A DNA stretch of 64,000 bases from Methylothermaceae bacteria B42 (GCA_001566965.1 LSNW01000030.1:124001-188000); one strand, 5' to 3'; shown: positions 20,325-29,364, numbered from the stretch's first letter. Notes: generated from the letters alone by a model not told the origin. Made by a program: numbers and translations.

Positions 20325-20416
20325 TGCAACCCCTCCTTTACTTTTTGTAGGAGGTTTAAGTATAGCACTATAAGATATTTCCTAAGACCCCAGAAAAATC
20401 CTCGAATCATGGCAAT

Positions 20417-20671
20417 GTCATTCAAACACGTAAAGGATTGATTGAAGGGGTAGGAGGTCTGATTCGAAAGCCTCACCGGCACGAAAGCCGGCGTGGAGCT
20501 TACAGGGGCGAGCCGGACCGAAAGTCCAGTGGGCTTTCGCAGCCAGGGGAGCGCCCGAACTGGGAGGTTTGGGCAGGACTTTCTTGGCGTAGCAGGATTG
20601 CGCGGCAAGAAAGTATTCACGGCGCTTTTCTAAGCAGACCACCTACCCCAGCTCGAATAGATGACGGAGCC
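20417..20671. repeat. Dispersed repeat, copy 1 (carrying a ~190-bp insert)
   Basis: The left arm (20417-20444) and right arm (20632-20671) match the compact copy at 23336-23396 with only a few substitutions, in the same orientation. The outer ends are imperfect inverted repeats (GTCATTCAA and GAATAGATGAC). Between the arms lies a GC-rich stretch with several stem-loops, including CCGGC/GCCGG, GGAC/GTCC and a perfect 9-bp pair ACTTTCTTG/CAAGAAAGT (20578-20614). It lies in the 360-base gap between the HAF and DsrE genes; I see no credible gene in that gap. Confidence 0.7.
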
Positions 20672-20684
20672 CTGATACTCGAAT

Positions 20685-21044
20685 TTAGTATTCAACATTT
20701 TTATCACACGCTGCCAAAGCCTGAATAAAATCCGGCATTTCTTTTATCTCGGCATTGGCAATCATTTTTCCTTCTTCCACCCCTCGCGCCAAGGCGCAAC
20801 CCTTACAGACCCAGATAGGAATGCCCATTTCCATGACTTCTGAAAGCACTTCTTTCAGAGGTTTGACATTGACGCCAACAATGTGGTCCGCCGCACCCGG
20901 CCTTGCCAAAGCGGTAGCCTCATCCCAAAGCCAGATAACCGGATCGTGCCCCTGAGCTTTAGCCGTTTTGGCGGCAATATAAGGCAGTGTTGCCAGGGTG
21001 GGATTATCGCTGCCGTGTTTTCCTGAAATTAATATCTTTGCCAT
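20685..21044 (-). CDS. DsrE-family sulfur-relay protein
   Basis: A 119-residue DsrE/DsrF-like protein (MAKILISGKHGSDNPTLATL), with conserved Cys80 and Cys83 in WVCKGCALARG. Such small cytoplasmic proteins carry persulfide sulfur. ATG 21044 has an AGGGAGAG site; a longer frame to 21245 is spurious because it runs through a MITE-like element. The hydrolase and exporter genes upstream on the same strand suggest persulfide or sulfite metabolism. Confidence 0.85.
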   Translation of the reverse strand: MAKILISGKHGSDNPTLATLPYIAAKTAKAQGHDPVIWLWDEATALARPGAADHIVGVNVKPLKEVLSEVMEMGIPIWVCKGCALARGVEEGKMIANAEIKEMPDFIQALAACDKNVEY

Positions 21045-21146
21045 CGGATTCTCTCCCTTTGTTGTGAAATTAAAATCTTGCTCTTTCCAATTTAATATGG
21101 TGACCAATATAGAAAAAAACAAGCCGGACATTGCGTCCGGCCAAAG

Positions 21147-21268
21147 GAGGGTGTCACAAAAAGCGACAGTCTCTACGATGCTGGGATGCATCGCCATTTT
21201 CAATGGCTTTTGGCCATCGAAAATGGAGTAATCGCAAAAGTCCAAGGATGGACTTTTATGACACCCTC
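21147..21268. mobile_element. MITE-like element, 122 bp
   Basis: Terminal inverted repeats GAGGGTGTCA / TGACACCCTC, extended imperfectly by AAAAG/CTTTT. The centre holds a 14-bp stem with one mismatch (21194-21226) and a smaller CGATG/TGCATCG hairpin. It has no coding potential and sits between the DsrE and hydrolase genes. It looks like a non-autonomous IS derivative. Confidence 0.7.
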
Positions 21269-21286
21269 AAGTGGGGGAGAAATCTT

Positions 21287-22180
21287 TTAGAAATCCAAAT
21301 CCAGATTACCGCTGCCCAACACATTCAGCGGCATCTTTAAATAACGTTTGCCGTTTGGCTCAGGCGGCGGCATATGGCCTGCCCGGATATTAACTTGGAT
21401 TGAAGGCAGAATGTATTGGGGCGCGGGAAGCACCCGGTCAATCCCGTCGCGGATACGGACAAACATTTCCTCGGAAGTTCCATCGTGAACTAACGGATTA
21501 CGTTCTTTTTCTTCTTTCACGGTTGTCATATAACGAGGTCCTGGCGCATTGGGACGGTAATCGTGACACATGTAGAGCTTGGTATCTTCCGGCAGTGCGA
21601 AAATTTTCTCCCGGATAGAGCAATATAACGCGCTGGAACTACCGTTGGGAAAATCACAGCGAGCGGTGCCATAATCAGGCATAAATACAGTATCTCCCAC
21701 AAAGGCGGCTTCTTCATTCACCACATAAGTCACGCACGCCGGGGTATGACCCGGGGTGTGCATAACCCGTACCGAAAGATTGCCAATGCTGAAGGTTTCA
21801 CCGTCCTTGAACAAATGATCGAATTCTTCTCCTCTTCCTGAAACATCATCAATGTTGTACAGACCCTTAAAAAATTGCTGAACTTCTTGAATATGCTCGC
21901 CAATACCGATTTTCCCACCTAGCTTGGACTTGATGTAGGCGGCCGCGCTCAAATGATCTGCGTGAGCATGGGTTTCCAGCAACCATTCCACCTCAAAGCC
22001 TTGTTCTTGAACGTATTCGATAATTTGATCGGCATATTCGGTACTGACCCTGCCGGCGTTATAGGCATAATCCAAAGCAGAGTCGATAATGGCGCAGCGC
22101 TTGGTTTCCGGGCACGCCACGATATAACTAAAGGTATCGGACTGGGTATGAAAAAAATGATGAATATGGGGTGAGGTCAT
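21287..22180 (-). CDS. Metallo-beta-lactamase-fold hydrolase, persulfide-dioxygenase-like (ETHE1/Blh type)
   Basis: A 297-residue protein. The metal motif THAHADHLS supplies H71, H73, D75 and H76; MHTPGHTPAC and FVGDTVFMPDYGTARCDF follow, as in the ETHE1/Blh branch rather than glyoxalase II. The family oxidises glutathione persulfide to sulfite. A sulfite/organosulfonate exporter is the next gene upstream and DsrE follows, a coherent set for detoxifying sulfide-derived sulfane sulfur. It is cytoplasmic, with no signal peptide. Confidence 0.85.
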   Translation of the reverse strand: MTSPHIHHFFHTQSDTFSYIVACPETKRCAIIDSALDYAYNAGRVSTEYADQIIEYVQEQGFEVEWLLETHAHADHLSAAAYIKSKLGGKIGIGEHIQEVQQFFKGLYNIDDVSGRGEEFDHLFKDGETFSIGNLSVRVMHTPGHTPACVTYVVNEEAAFVGDTVFMPDYGTARCDFPNGSSSALYCSIREKIFALPEDTKLYMCHDYRPNAPGPRYMTTVKEEKERNPLVHDGTSEEMFVRIRDGIDRVLPAPQYILPSIQVNIRAGHMPPPEPNGKRYLKMPLNVLGSGNLDLDF

Positions 22181-22251
22181 AACCTATCTCCTATATTAGA
22201 AAATCATAAATTTAATGCGGCTAAAAATTCTGATTTCAACCTATTAGGCAA

Positions 22252-23052
22252 TCAAGCTTTCATATGGCTCAAAAAATCCATGAAGGCCGGTACAATATCG
22301 CTTCTTTGGCGAAACAAAATATAAAAAGCCATGGCAATCACGAACCAGGCGAAGCCTTTGCGCAGGTGGCGGGGATGCAGCCTGTGAGCAAGCCAGCTAC
22401 CCAGGAATGATCCTGCCACCGCCGATCCGGTCACCACGCCCGCAAGGGTGTAATCAACGGAAACATGGCTGAGATAACCGACAAAACCCGCCGCGGATTT
22501 CAAGGCGATTACCAGTAATGAGGTTCCAATGGCCAGGTGCATGGGCAAGCCTCCCAGCAAAGTCAACGCCGGCACCACCAAAAAGCCGCCGCCAGCGCCC
22601 ACTAAACCTGTCACCGCGCCAACGACCAGGCCATGAAGGATTACCTCTCCCAATGGAATACAATCGAGGCAATCCCCCGGATTTCTAGGCTTCTCAACTT
22701 TTTGTCCATTACGCAACATGGCCCAGGCAGTGGCAAACATAATTAGGGCGAAGGCCACCAACAACAAAGGCGAAGGGATAAATCGGGCGACCCAGCCGCC
22801 AATGAAAGCGCCTACCATCCCGGCGCCTCCAAACAGAAATCCAACCCGCCAACTCACCGAACCCCGGCGGGCATGCTGAATCATGGCGACCGCGCTGGTA
22901 ACCCCAACCACTAACAAAGAAGTAGCAATGGCTTCTTTAGCGGGAACATCCAAGGCATAAACAAGAATCGGCACCGTCAAAATAGAACCGCCGCCGCCGA
23001 GCAACCCCAATGTCAACCCGATAAGCAAGGATAATAATATCGCCAAAATCAT
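22252..23052 (-). CDS. TauE/SafE-family sulfite or sulfonate exporter
   Basis: A 266-residue integral membrane protein with about eight helices in two homologous halves, each with the glycine-rich family motif (GLLGGGGSILTVPILV and GLVGAGGGFLVVPAL). It is the first gene of the minus-strand sulfur cluster, 71 bases before the persulfide-dioxygenase-like gene. It would export the sulfite that enzyme makes. An AT-rich inverted repeat lies in its upstream region. Confidence 0.85.
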   Translation of the reverse strand: MILAILLSLLIGLTLGLLGGGGSILTVPILVYALDVPAKEAIATSLLVVGVTSAVAMIQHARRGSVSWRVGFLFGGAGMVGAFIGGWVARFIPSPLLLVAFALIMFATAWAMLRNGQKVEKPRNPGDCLDCIPLGEVILHGLVVGAVTGLVGAGGGFLVVPALTLLGGLPMHLAIGTSLLVIALKSAAGFVGYLSHVSVDYTLAGVVTGSAVAGSFLGSWLAHRLHPRHLRKGFAWFVIAMAFYILFRQRSDIVPAFMDFLSHMKA

Positions 23053-23134
23053 GCTTTAAGTCCCAAACCTGAAGTATTTTCGTCTGCTTTGTAGTAAAGA
23101 CATTGTAGGCAAAGCAATAGAATATTACAAAAAC

Positions 23135-23158
23135 ATATATTCATATAATTTAATATAT
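23135..23158 (-). promoter_or_regulatory. Candidate operator upstream of the sulfur cluster
   Basis: Inverted repeat ATATATT-N10-AATATAT in a very AT-rich stretch about 85 bases upstream of the exporter start. ArsR-type persulfide sensors such as BigR bind AT-rich palindromes before blh/TauE operons. No such regulator gene is in the window, so this is tentative. Confidence 0.3.
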
Positions 23159-23335
23159 TTATAGCATAATAGAATATAGAGCCATGAAATCTCAATGGCT
23201 ATGGGCCAACCCAGAGGATCCCCTTCAAACAAGAAGTCCAAGAAATAAATACCTGCTAAGACCCTACAGGGCTATAACCCTGGCAAGCATACAAAAAGGT
23301 GGAGGAAAAGACAGGCCAGGGCCACGTCATTTAAA

Positions 23336-23396
23336 CACGTATAGTATTGATTGCCGAAGCAGACCACCTGCCCCGGCTTTAAATAGATGACGGAAC
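23336..23396. repeat. Dispersed repeat, copy 2 (compact)
   Basis: About 60 bp matching the two arms of 20417-20671 without the insert. Ends GTCATTTAAA and TTTAAATAGATGAC are inverted repeats with a 2-base interruption. The surrounding non-coding stretch 23053-23423 otherwise shows AT-rich promoter-like sequence and a CAGGG/CCCTG hairpin near 23268; no gene seen. Confidence 0.65.
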
Positions 23397-23423
23397 CCCG
23401 AAAGACAGACTAAGAGAAAAAAA

Positions 23424-24821
23424 TTATTTCGGTGGCGGCGCTAGAATCACTCGGTTACGTCCTTCAAGCTTGGCTTGGTACAAAGCCTCATCAGCCCGTT
23501 TGATGGTGCGTTCGTAATTCAGCTCCCCACCACTCAGTGCGACACCGCAGCTCACGGTTAACTGGATAACATCGTTATTGGCTACAGGAAATGGAGTTGC
23601 TTCAACTATTTTGCGGATTTTTTCAGCCACTAGCATCGCAGTAGATTCTTGCACTGCCGGTAGCAATACTAGAAATTCTTCACCGCCATAACGGAAAACA
23701 AAATCACTGGTACGAACCTTTTCTGACAACAATTCGGCGAATCGCTTCAATACTTGGTCTCCAATATCATGACCAAAACGGTCGTTGACCGTTTTGAAAT
23801 GATCAAGATCTATCATCAATATGGCGTATTGCTTTTGACTGTAACGAGATTTACGGCTCTCAAAATTCAACACCGTGCTCAAGTGGCGCCGGTTGAATAG
23901 ATGGGTTAAAGGATCCTTCCGCCCCTCCATCTCAGAAACTTCCCGCCCCAATTCACTGAGCAGCCAATCGGCTTTTTTCACCAACTCCTCTAACAGCTCA
24001 ATGGCTTCAGTGTATTCTTCTTCATTTTGTTGCTGGTTTAACTGTCGAGTTTGCTCCAATAGAGCATCTATTTCCTCGCAAGCCTGGGCAAGTTTATCTA
24101 GGGTGTGATTTTCTGGAAACAATAAAGGTGCTTTATGTTCCAGCCACAGACCTATCTCTGATTCGCGCAGCGGCACAATGGCGTTGCCTTTCGTGCGCTT
24201 GGCGTTCCTTTGATGCATGGCGCTCAATTGATGGGTAAACCACATAAGCAGCTTGTTGCGCATTTGCTCGCAGACCAATTGGAGATTTTCCGGAGGAATA
24301 CTCATCCGCATCCGTTGCAACTCGGAAATCATATCCCCGTGTTCTTCGTTGTAGCTTTCGGCGATGATTGCCACAATCAGATCAATTAACGAATCGACAT
24401 AAATGATTGCCGGTAAACGCTTCGATTGTTCTAAAGATATCAATGTCTGGTTGATCTCTTGTTTGAGCATCCGCATGCCCAAAAGAAAAAGCGTCAAAGG
24501 GATGTCCATATCCGCATGTATCCTCCCCAGGCGTTCTTGGAATTGTAGAAACTCTTGACTAGTTTGGGTGTGGGGCCCATAAAAAGTGAAGGAAAGCCAA
24601 GCATTTACCCCTTTTCGCAGGCGCTGATTAATTACTTCCGTGGTCAAAAATTCCGCAGCCTGGGGATGTTTGAGTAGGCGCTGGTAGAATCTAGTAACGA
24701 TGTCATCGCTGTGCTGTTTCAAGAGGGGTTGCAGCACGGAAAAGACTTCCTCACTGTTTTCCCACAGGTTGAGTAACTCTTTATGATGAATCTCAACCAA
24801 GGATTGGAAAGGCGGTTTCAT
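23424..24821 (-). CDS. Globin-coupled diguanylate cyclase (DosC-like)
   Basis: A 465-residue cytoplasmic sensor enzyme. Residues about 25-170 form a sensor globin with proximal histidine H102 in GRIHADMDIP. A helical linker follows (to about 300), then a GGDEF domain with active motif GGEEF at 379-383 and the inhibitory I-site RTSD (370-373), so product feedback is expected. It should make cyclic-di-GMP in response to O2 or another haem ligand, as E. coli DosC does. It stands alone on the minus strand; no phosphodiesterase partner is adjacent. Confidence 0.88.
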   Translation of the reverse strand: MKPPFQSLVEIHHKELLNLWENSEEVFSVLQPLLKQHSDDIVTRFYQRLLKHPQAAEFLTTEVINQRLRKGVNAWLSFTFYGPHTQTSQEFLQFQERLGRIHADMDIPLTLFLLGMRMLKQEINQTLISLEQSKRLPAIIYVDSLIDLIVAIIAESYNEEHGDMISELQRMRMSIPPENLQLVCEQMRNKLLMWFTHQLSAMHQRNAKRTKGNAIVPLRESEIGLWLEHKAPLLFPENHTLDKLAQACEEIDALLEQTRQLNQQQNEEEYTEAIELLEELVKKADWLLSELGREVSEMEGRKDPLTHLFNRRHLSTVLNFESRKSRYSQKQYAILMIDLDHFKTVNDRFGHDIGDQVLKRFAELLSEKVRTSDFVFRYGGEEFLVLLPAVQESTAMLVAEKIRKIVEATPFPVANNDVIQLTVSCGVALSGGELNYERTIKRADEALYQAKLEGRNRVILAPPPK

Positions 24822-24889
24822 CCGGTTCCTTGACGAAAAATAGAGAAGATATTAACCGCAAGAATAGCACAGCTGAATTTTTTGTCTTG

Positions 24890-25603
24890 TCAAATATTAC
24901 CTGGTTTTTTTGATGCCAAATGATCCGCCCAGCGGGTCGTTTCAGGCAGTTTGTAACGGGTGACACAAGCCAGAACCCATGTCACGGCACTTTCCACACA
25001 TAGGCGATGGCCGGGAGATACATAAATCGGCTTGACGCCCGCACGGGTCCGCACTACCGCGCCAATCATTTCTTGTTGATCCCAAAGTGGCACCCAAGCG
25101 CCTTTCTCCTCCGGAACCGGGTCATGGGTTCCAATCAAGCGGGTTTTGCCCACGCCAATGGTGGGATGATCCAACAATACACCCAAATGACTGGCAATCC
25201 CGAAACGGCGCGGATGGGCAATGCCTTGACCGTCGCATAAAATGATATCGGGCAACTGCGGCAATTTCTCCAGGGCCGCTAAAACCGCCGGGATTTCCCG
25301 AAATGACAAGAGCCCTGGAATATAGGGAAAGGTGGTTGGCACTTCTGCCAAGGACTGGCATTGGAGGTGGAGAGCTGGGAAACTAAGGATCGCTACCGCT
25401 GCCCGGGTAATTGCGCCTTTTTCCTTGAACCCGACATCAACACCAGCGACGGTGCGGATTATCTCGGGCAAATCATCTTCCTGCTTGACAAACTGCCGTA
25501 ATCGCTTTTGGATTGCAATGGCTTCTGAAGGGGAAACATTCCAGGGATGGATGTGGTGGAGTCTAAGTTTGGCCACTTTGCTTGGCCTCGTCCCAAAGCG
25601 CAT
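24890..25603 (-). CDS. nfi: Endonuclease V
   Basis: A 237-residue deoxyinosine-specific endonuclease of DNA or RNA repair. Family motifs: AGVDVGF (catalytic Asp), [13 protein letters not shown], and [20 protein letters not shown] with the second Asp. It overlaps the end of mazG by 41 bases if ATG 25603 is used. GTG 25579 (VAKLRLHHI) would cut the overlap to 17 and is a good alternative. Pairing with mazG fits a nucleotide-pool and deaminated-base sanitation theme. Confidence 0.92.
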   Translation of the reverse strand: MRFGTRPSKVAKLRLHHIHPWNVSPSEAIAIQKRLRQFVKQEDDLPEIIRTVAGVDVGFKEKGAITRAAVAILSFPALHLQCQSLAEVPTTFPYIPGLLSFREIPAVLAALEKLPQLPDIILCDGQGIAHPRRFGIASHLGVLLDHPTIGVGKTRLIGTHDPVPEEKGAWVPLWDQQEMIGAVVRTRAGVKPIYVSPGHRLCVESAVTWVLACVTRYKLPETTRWADHLASKKPGNI

Positions 25604-26357
25604 CTAAATCCGCCAATGGGGTTTCGGCCATGGTTTGCCCGGATTTTGCCAATCGTTGTTCCATAAAACGGAAACGGCGGCCAAATTTACGATTGCTTTC
25701 GCGCAAGGCAGTTTCAGGATGAACGCCCAGATGGCGAGCCAGGTTGACCACAACGAACAACAAGTCCCCAACTTCCTCTTGGATATGCTGGTCATCGCCT
25801 TCAGTGACCGCCTCGCGCAACTCCGCCAACTCCTCTTCAACCTTGGAAAAGACGGGGTTCACTTCAGGCCAGTCGAAACCATGGCGGGCCGCGCGGTTTT
25901 GAATTTTTTCCGCTTGCAGCAAGGCGGGCAAGGTTGCTGGAATATCCGCCAACAAGCTGGGATCTTCTTCTGTCTTGCCTTTGGCCTCGCGTTCAGCCCG
26001 TTTGCTCGCTTCCCAGGCTTGTCTGCGTTCTTTTTCCGAGGCGAATTGGACCCCTGAAAAGACATGGGGATGGCGGCGAACCAGTTTGTCGCAGAGACGA
26101 TTGACGATTTGAGCAAAATCAAATAATCCTTGCTCCTGGGCGATGCGGGCGTAAAAAACCACTTGCAGCAACAGATCCCCTAACTCGTCACACAAGTCAT
26201 CATAGTCACCACGCTCAATGGCATCGGCGACTTCGTAGGCTTCTTCCAGGGTATGGGGGATCAGGGACTGGAAAGTCTGCTTGCGGTCCCAGGGGCAACC
26301 AGTCTCGGGATCCCGCAACCGAGCCATAATTTCCAGCAAGTGTTCAATGGCAGACAT
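25563..26357 (-). CDS. mazG: Nucleoside triphosphate pyrophosphohydrolase MazG
   Basis: A 264-residue house-cleaning NTPase with two MazG helical domains. The first carries [22 protein letters not shown] and [12 protein letters not shown]; the second carries [11 protein letters not shown] and [16 protein letters not shown]. The E..E..D metal-binding pattern is intact in both. ATG 26357 overlaps the pfkB stop (TGATG), so translation is probably coupled. Third gene of dgkA-pfkB-mazG-nfi. Confidence 0.95.
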   Translation of the reverse strand: MSAIEHLLEIMARLRDPETGCPWDRKQTFQSLIPHTLEEAYEVADAIERGDYDDLCDELGDLLLQVVFYARIAQEQGLFDFAQIVNRLCDKLVRRHPHVFSGVQFASEKERRQAWEASKRAEREAKGKTEEDPSLLADIPATLPALLQAEKIQNRAARHGFDWPEVNPVFSKVEEELAELREAVTEGDDQHIQEEVGDLLFVVVNLARHLGVHPETALRESNRKFGRRFRFMEQRLAKSGQTMAETPLADLDALWDEAKQSGQT

Positions 26358-27289
26358 CAAAAATGATAGCCGTAGTTATCCCAAAACCGCTGGCGGAACT
26401 GTGCCATGGAAAAATGGTGGTTTTGCGTGCCAGCATGCTCTACTTTGATCGCCCCCATCAGGGAGGCAATGGCGCCAATGGTTTCCCAATCATAATTTTC
26501 CAACAGGCCGAAAATCACCCCAGCCCGATAAGCATCGCCACAACCGGTAGGATCCAAAACCTTTTCCACCTTGACCGGGGGGATGCGAATCGGTTTGCGG
26601 TCGATGTAAACGATGGACCCCTCTGCCCCCTTGGTGACCACTACCGCGTCCACATCGTCGGAAATTAATTCCGGGGTCAAGTGGGTTTTTTCCTGCACCA
26701 ACTTGGCTTCATAGTCGTTGAAGATGGCCCAATTGGCCAGTTCGATAAAACGGATTAGTTCGTCTCCTTCAAACATGGGCGTGCCCTGGCCGGGATCGAA
26801 AATGAAAGGAATCCCAGCCTCGTGGAATTGCTCGGCGTGCTGGATCATGCCGTCCCGGCCATCCGGGGCCACAATGCCTATCTCAATCCCGGCATTATTC
26901 GGAATCTGGTTTTCATGGGCAAAAGACATGGCGCCCGGGTGAAAGGCGGTAATCTGATTGTCGGCTAAATCGGTGGTGATGTAGGCCTGCGCCGTGTAGG
27001 TGTCTTCTATGACTTTAAGATATTGTTGATTGATTTTGCAGGTTTCCAGCCATTCCTGGTAAGGGGCGAAATCTTTTCCTACCGTCGCCATGGGCAGCGG
27101 CTCTTTACCCAGCAGCTTGAGGTTATAGGCAATATTGCCGGCACAACCACCGAACTCCCGGCGCAATTCCGGTACCAAAAAAGCCACATTTAGAATATGA
27201 ACCTGGTCGGGGAGAATGTGATTCTTGAAATAATCGGGAAACACCATGATGGTGTCAAAGGCCATGGAGCCTGTAATCAACGCGGTCAT
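26357..27289 (-). CDS. PfkB-family carbohydrate / adenosine-type kinase
   Basis: A 310-residue ribokinase-fold enzyme with N-terminal glycines GGCAGNIAYN and the C-terminal catalytic signature DPTGCGDAYRAG, whose Asp is the base. Similarity in length and signature is to bacterial adenosine-kinase-like PfkB proteins; the substrate could be a nucleoside or a sugar. It starts 3 bases after dgkA with an AAGGAT site that overlaps the dgkA stop, and is coupled to mazG downstream. Confidence 0.82.
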   Translation of the reverse strand: MTALITGSMAFDTIMVFPDYFKNHILPDQVHILNVAFLVPELRREFGGCAGNIAYNLKLLGKEPLPMATVGKDFAPYQEWLETCKINQQYLKVIEDTYTAQAYITTDLADNQITAFHPGAMSFAHENQIPNNAGIEIGIVAPDGRDGMIQHAEQFHEAGIPFIFDPGQGTPMFEGDELIRFIELANWAIFNDYEAKLVQEKTHLTPELISDDVDAVVVTKGAEGSIVYIDRKPIRIPPVKVEKVLDPTGCGDAYRAGVIFGLLENYDWETIGAIASLMGAIKVEHAGTQNHHFSMAQFRQRFWDNYGYHF

Positions 27290-27292
27290 TAT

Positions 27293-27667
27293 TTATCCTT
27301 GGAATTTGTCGAACAAAATCAGCCCCCATACAATCAGGGCCAAAAAAATGGCCAACAATACGCTGGCGGAAGCGATATCCTTGGCGTAACCGGAAAGCTC
27401 ATGACGCTCTGGACCAATCCGGTCCACCACCGCCTCCACGGCGGAATTGAGGGTTTCAAAAATAGGGATAATTCCTACGCTCCCTATCAGCAGCGCCCGT
27501 TCCACGCCGTTGTCCCCGAGCCACAATGCGACCGGAACGGCGAGCATAAAAACCCACGTCTCCTGCCGGAAGGCCTCTTCGTTGCGCCAGCATACTTTCA
27601 TGCCAGCCATGGAATTTTGAAAAGCGGCTATTAGCCGAGGCAGCCCTTTAAGCCCTGGTTCCCCCAT
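27293..27667 (-). CDS. dgkA: Diacylglycerol kinase
   Basis: A 124-residue inner-membrane enzyme with three transmembrane helices that phosphorylates diacylglycerol to phosphatidate. The family signature is clear: ETLNSAVEAVVDRIG and HELSGYAKDIASA. The length is normal. An AAGGAC site precedes ATG 27667. First gene of a four-gene minus-strand operon (dgkA, pfkB, mazG, nfi). Confidence 0.95.
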   Translation of the reverse strand: MGEPGLKGLPRLIAAFQNSMAGMKVCWRNEEAFRQETWVFMLAVPVALWLGDNGVERALLIGSVGIIPIFETLNSAVEAVVDRIGPERHELSGYAKDIASASVLLAIFLALIVWGLILFDKFQG

Positions 27668-27785
27668 GCCTTACGTCCTTTCTGTTTTTATCGGTAAAAT
27701 TCAAAGCGGTCATTGTAACGGAAACTTTGAGAATCCGTCATATTGGCAAGCGTAGATTCAAGTGAAATTAATGCAGAAGAGGGTT

Positions 27786-28997
27786 TTACCGATTATCTTC
27801 TTCCACCGCGCCATAGAGCTGTTCCAGAAAGTCCGGAATGGCGCTTACTACCCGATTCCAGCTGGGAATAAAGGGGGTTTCCATGGGGTTCTCCAGAAAT
27901 TGCTCGCCCGCCAGCCAAACATTTTGGGCAAACAACTCCACCATTCTTTCCTCACTGTGACGGTCAAAGGCAAGACCATTGATCCTGGCCTCGCTGTAAT
28001 AACGATCCACAAAATCCAGCCCCACCCGGTAATAAGTCGCCTTGAGGGTACGGAAGGTTTCCTGGTGGAACACACAACCCATGGTGGCCAATTTACGGTA
28101 CAGGGATTTGGCGATATCCATGCTCATCTTGGCCAAGCCCGCTTCGGGGTTATCTTCCGAAACTGGTTGGTGCTTATGATCATAACTATCTGCGATTTCC
28201 ACCTGGCAAAAGTGGCTATGGGCCTGATTTCTATGCACCTCGGACAATACACCGATTTCCAGGCCCCAATCGCTGGGAATCCGGATTTCCCGCACCACAT
28301 CCACCCGCATGGAAAACTCCCCCGCCAATGGATAGCGGAAACTGTCGAGGAATTCCAGGTAATCCAAGGGACCAATCAGCGTTTTCAGCGCCCGCACCAA
28401 TGGCGTAAGTAGCAAACGGGTAACCCGGCCGTGAATCTGATTATTGGCTACCCGGTAATAGTATCCTTTACAAAAACGGTAGTTGAGCGCAGGGTTGGCG
28501 ACGGGATAAAACAGGCGCGCCGGCATTTCCCGGTTGTAGGTCAATATATCGCAGTCGTGCAGGGCAATTACGTCCGCCTTTCCCGAGGCGATTACATAGC
28601 CGTAACAATACCAAACATTTCGGCCCTTGCCCGGCTCCTGCGGTGCCAGTCCCAGCAGCGACAATTGATTGTCCAGTTCGCGCAGGCGTGGGCCATCGTG
28701 CCATAAAATGCGATGAGGCTGAGGCAATTTGTCAAAGAAACGGCGGGCATATTCAAACTGAGAGGCATCGGCGCGATCAAGGCCAATAATGATTTCACTC
28801 AAATAAGGGACTTTTGCCAGCTCTTCCAAAATTGCCGGCAACGCCTCACCCTCAAGTTCGGAAAACAAAGAAGGCAACACCAATGACATAGGACGCTGAC
28901 GGGAAAACTCCGTTAATTCTGCTTCCAGCGCTTCTATGGGCCGGCTGGATAGACGATGCAGGCTCGTCACTACGCCGTTTTGAAAGAAATCCCCCAT
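27786..28997 (-). CDS. Glucosyl-3-phosphoglycerate synthase-like glycosyltransferase (GT81)
   Basis: A 403-residue cytoplasmic GT-A enzyme. MSLVLPSLFSELEGEALP and EIIIGLDRAD precede the metal-binding ALHDCDILTY near 150; GEFSMR and DWGLEIGVLSEVHRN follow. These match GpgS-type enzymes, which join NDP-glucose to 3-phosphoglycerate in glucosylglycerate synthesis, a compatible solute. No phosphatase for the phosphorylated product lies beside it. It has a strong GGGAGGA site before ATG 28997 and appears monocistronic, with a long palindrome just upstream. Confidence 0.8.
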   Translation of the reverse strand: MGDFFQNGVVTSLHRLSSRPIEALEAELTEFSRQRPMSLVLPSLFSELEGEALPAILEELAKVPYLSEIIIGLDRADASQFEYARRFFDKLPQPHRILWHDGPRLRELDNQLSLLGLAPQEPGKGRNVWYCYGYVIASGKADVIALHDCDILTYNREMPARLFYPVANPALNYRFCKGYYYRVANNQIHGRVTRLLLTPLVRALKTLIGPLDYLEFLDSFRYPLAGEFSMRVDVVREIRIPSDWGLEIGVLSEVHRNQAHSHFCQVEIADSYDHKHQPVSEDNPEAGLAKMSMDIAKSLYRKLATMGCVFHQETFRTLKATYYRVGLDFVDRYYSEARINGLAFDRHSEERMVELFAQNVWLAGEQFLENPMETPFIPSWNRVVSAIPDFLEQLYGAVEEDNR

Positions 28998-29364
28998 ACA
29001 GTCCTCCCGTTATCCTGTCTCTTAGGAAACGCTGAATAATTCAGCGTTTCCCTTATCGCTATTTTTGTCCTTCACCATACGCTTCTAAAACTAATGTCTC
29101 AAGCTCCTGAAAAGCATCAATATTAGAAACACTTGGAAATGTGGCCCTTCACTCGCAAGCAACCCTGATTATCAGATATTTCTCAACCACAAACCCTTGA
29201 ACATGTCCATCAAAAAATGTCAAGAAGAAAATCAAATATGAACTATATTTTTGATTAATTAGTAGCGATATTGTGCCCTTTGATGAAAATCCCCGCTACT
29301 AATGGGTCACCTCTTGACTGCCGCCTTAAGGCTTTAAGATTACATAACTTTCAGGACTGAACAC
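28998..29364. other. Intergenic region between gpgS-like gene and divergent membrane-protein gene
   Basis: 367 bases without a gene. It should hold both divergent promoters. The only clear structure is the 27-base palindrome at 29025-29051; the rest is AT-rich, with no repeat or RNA recognised. Confidence 0.6.
29025..29051. promoter_or_regulatory. Perfect palindrome upstream of the GpgS-like gene
   Basis: Arms GGAAACGCTGAA / TTCAGCGTTTCC with a 3-base loop, 28 bases before the start codon. Its position suggests a 5'-leader hairpin or an operator controlling the compatible-solute gene. It has no T-run on the minus strand. Confidence 0.5.

Noticed and set aside
20438-20728. 96-codon frame in the repeat region
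   Set aside because: It runs through the stem-loop-rich repeat and into the end of dsrE, with no family similarity.
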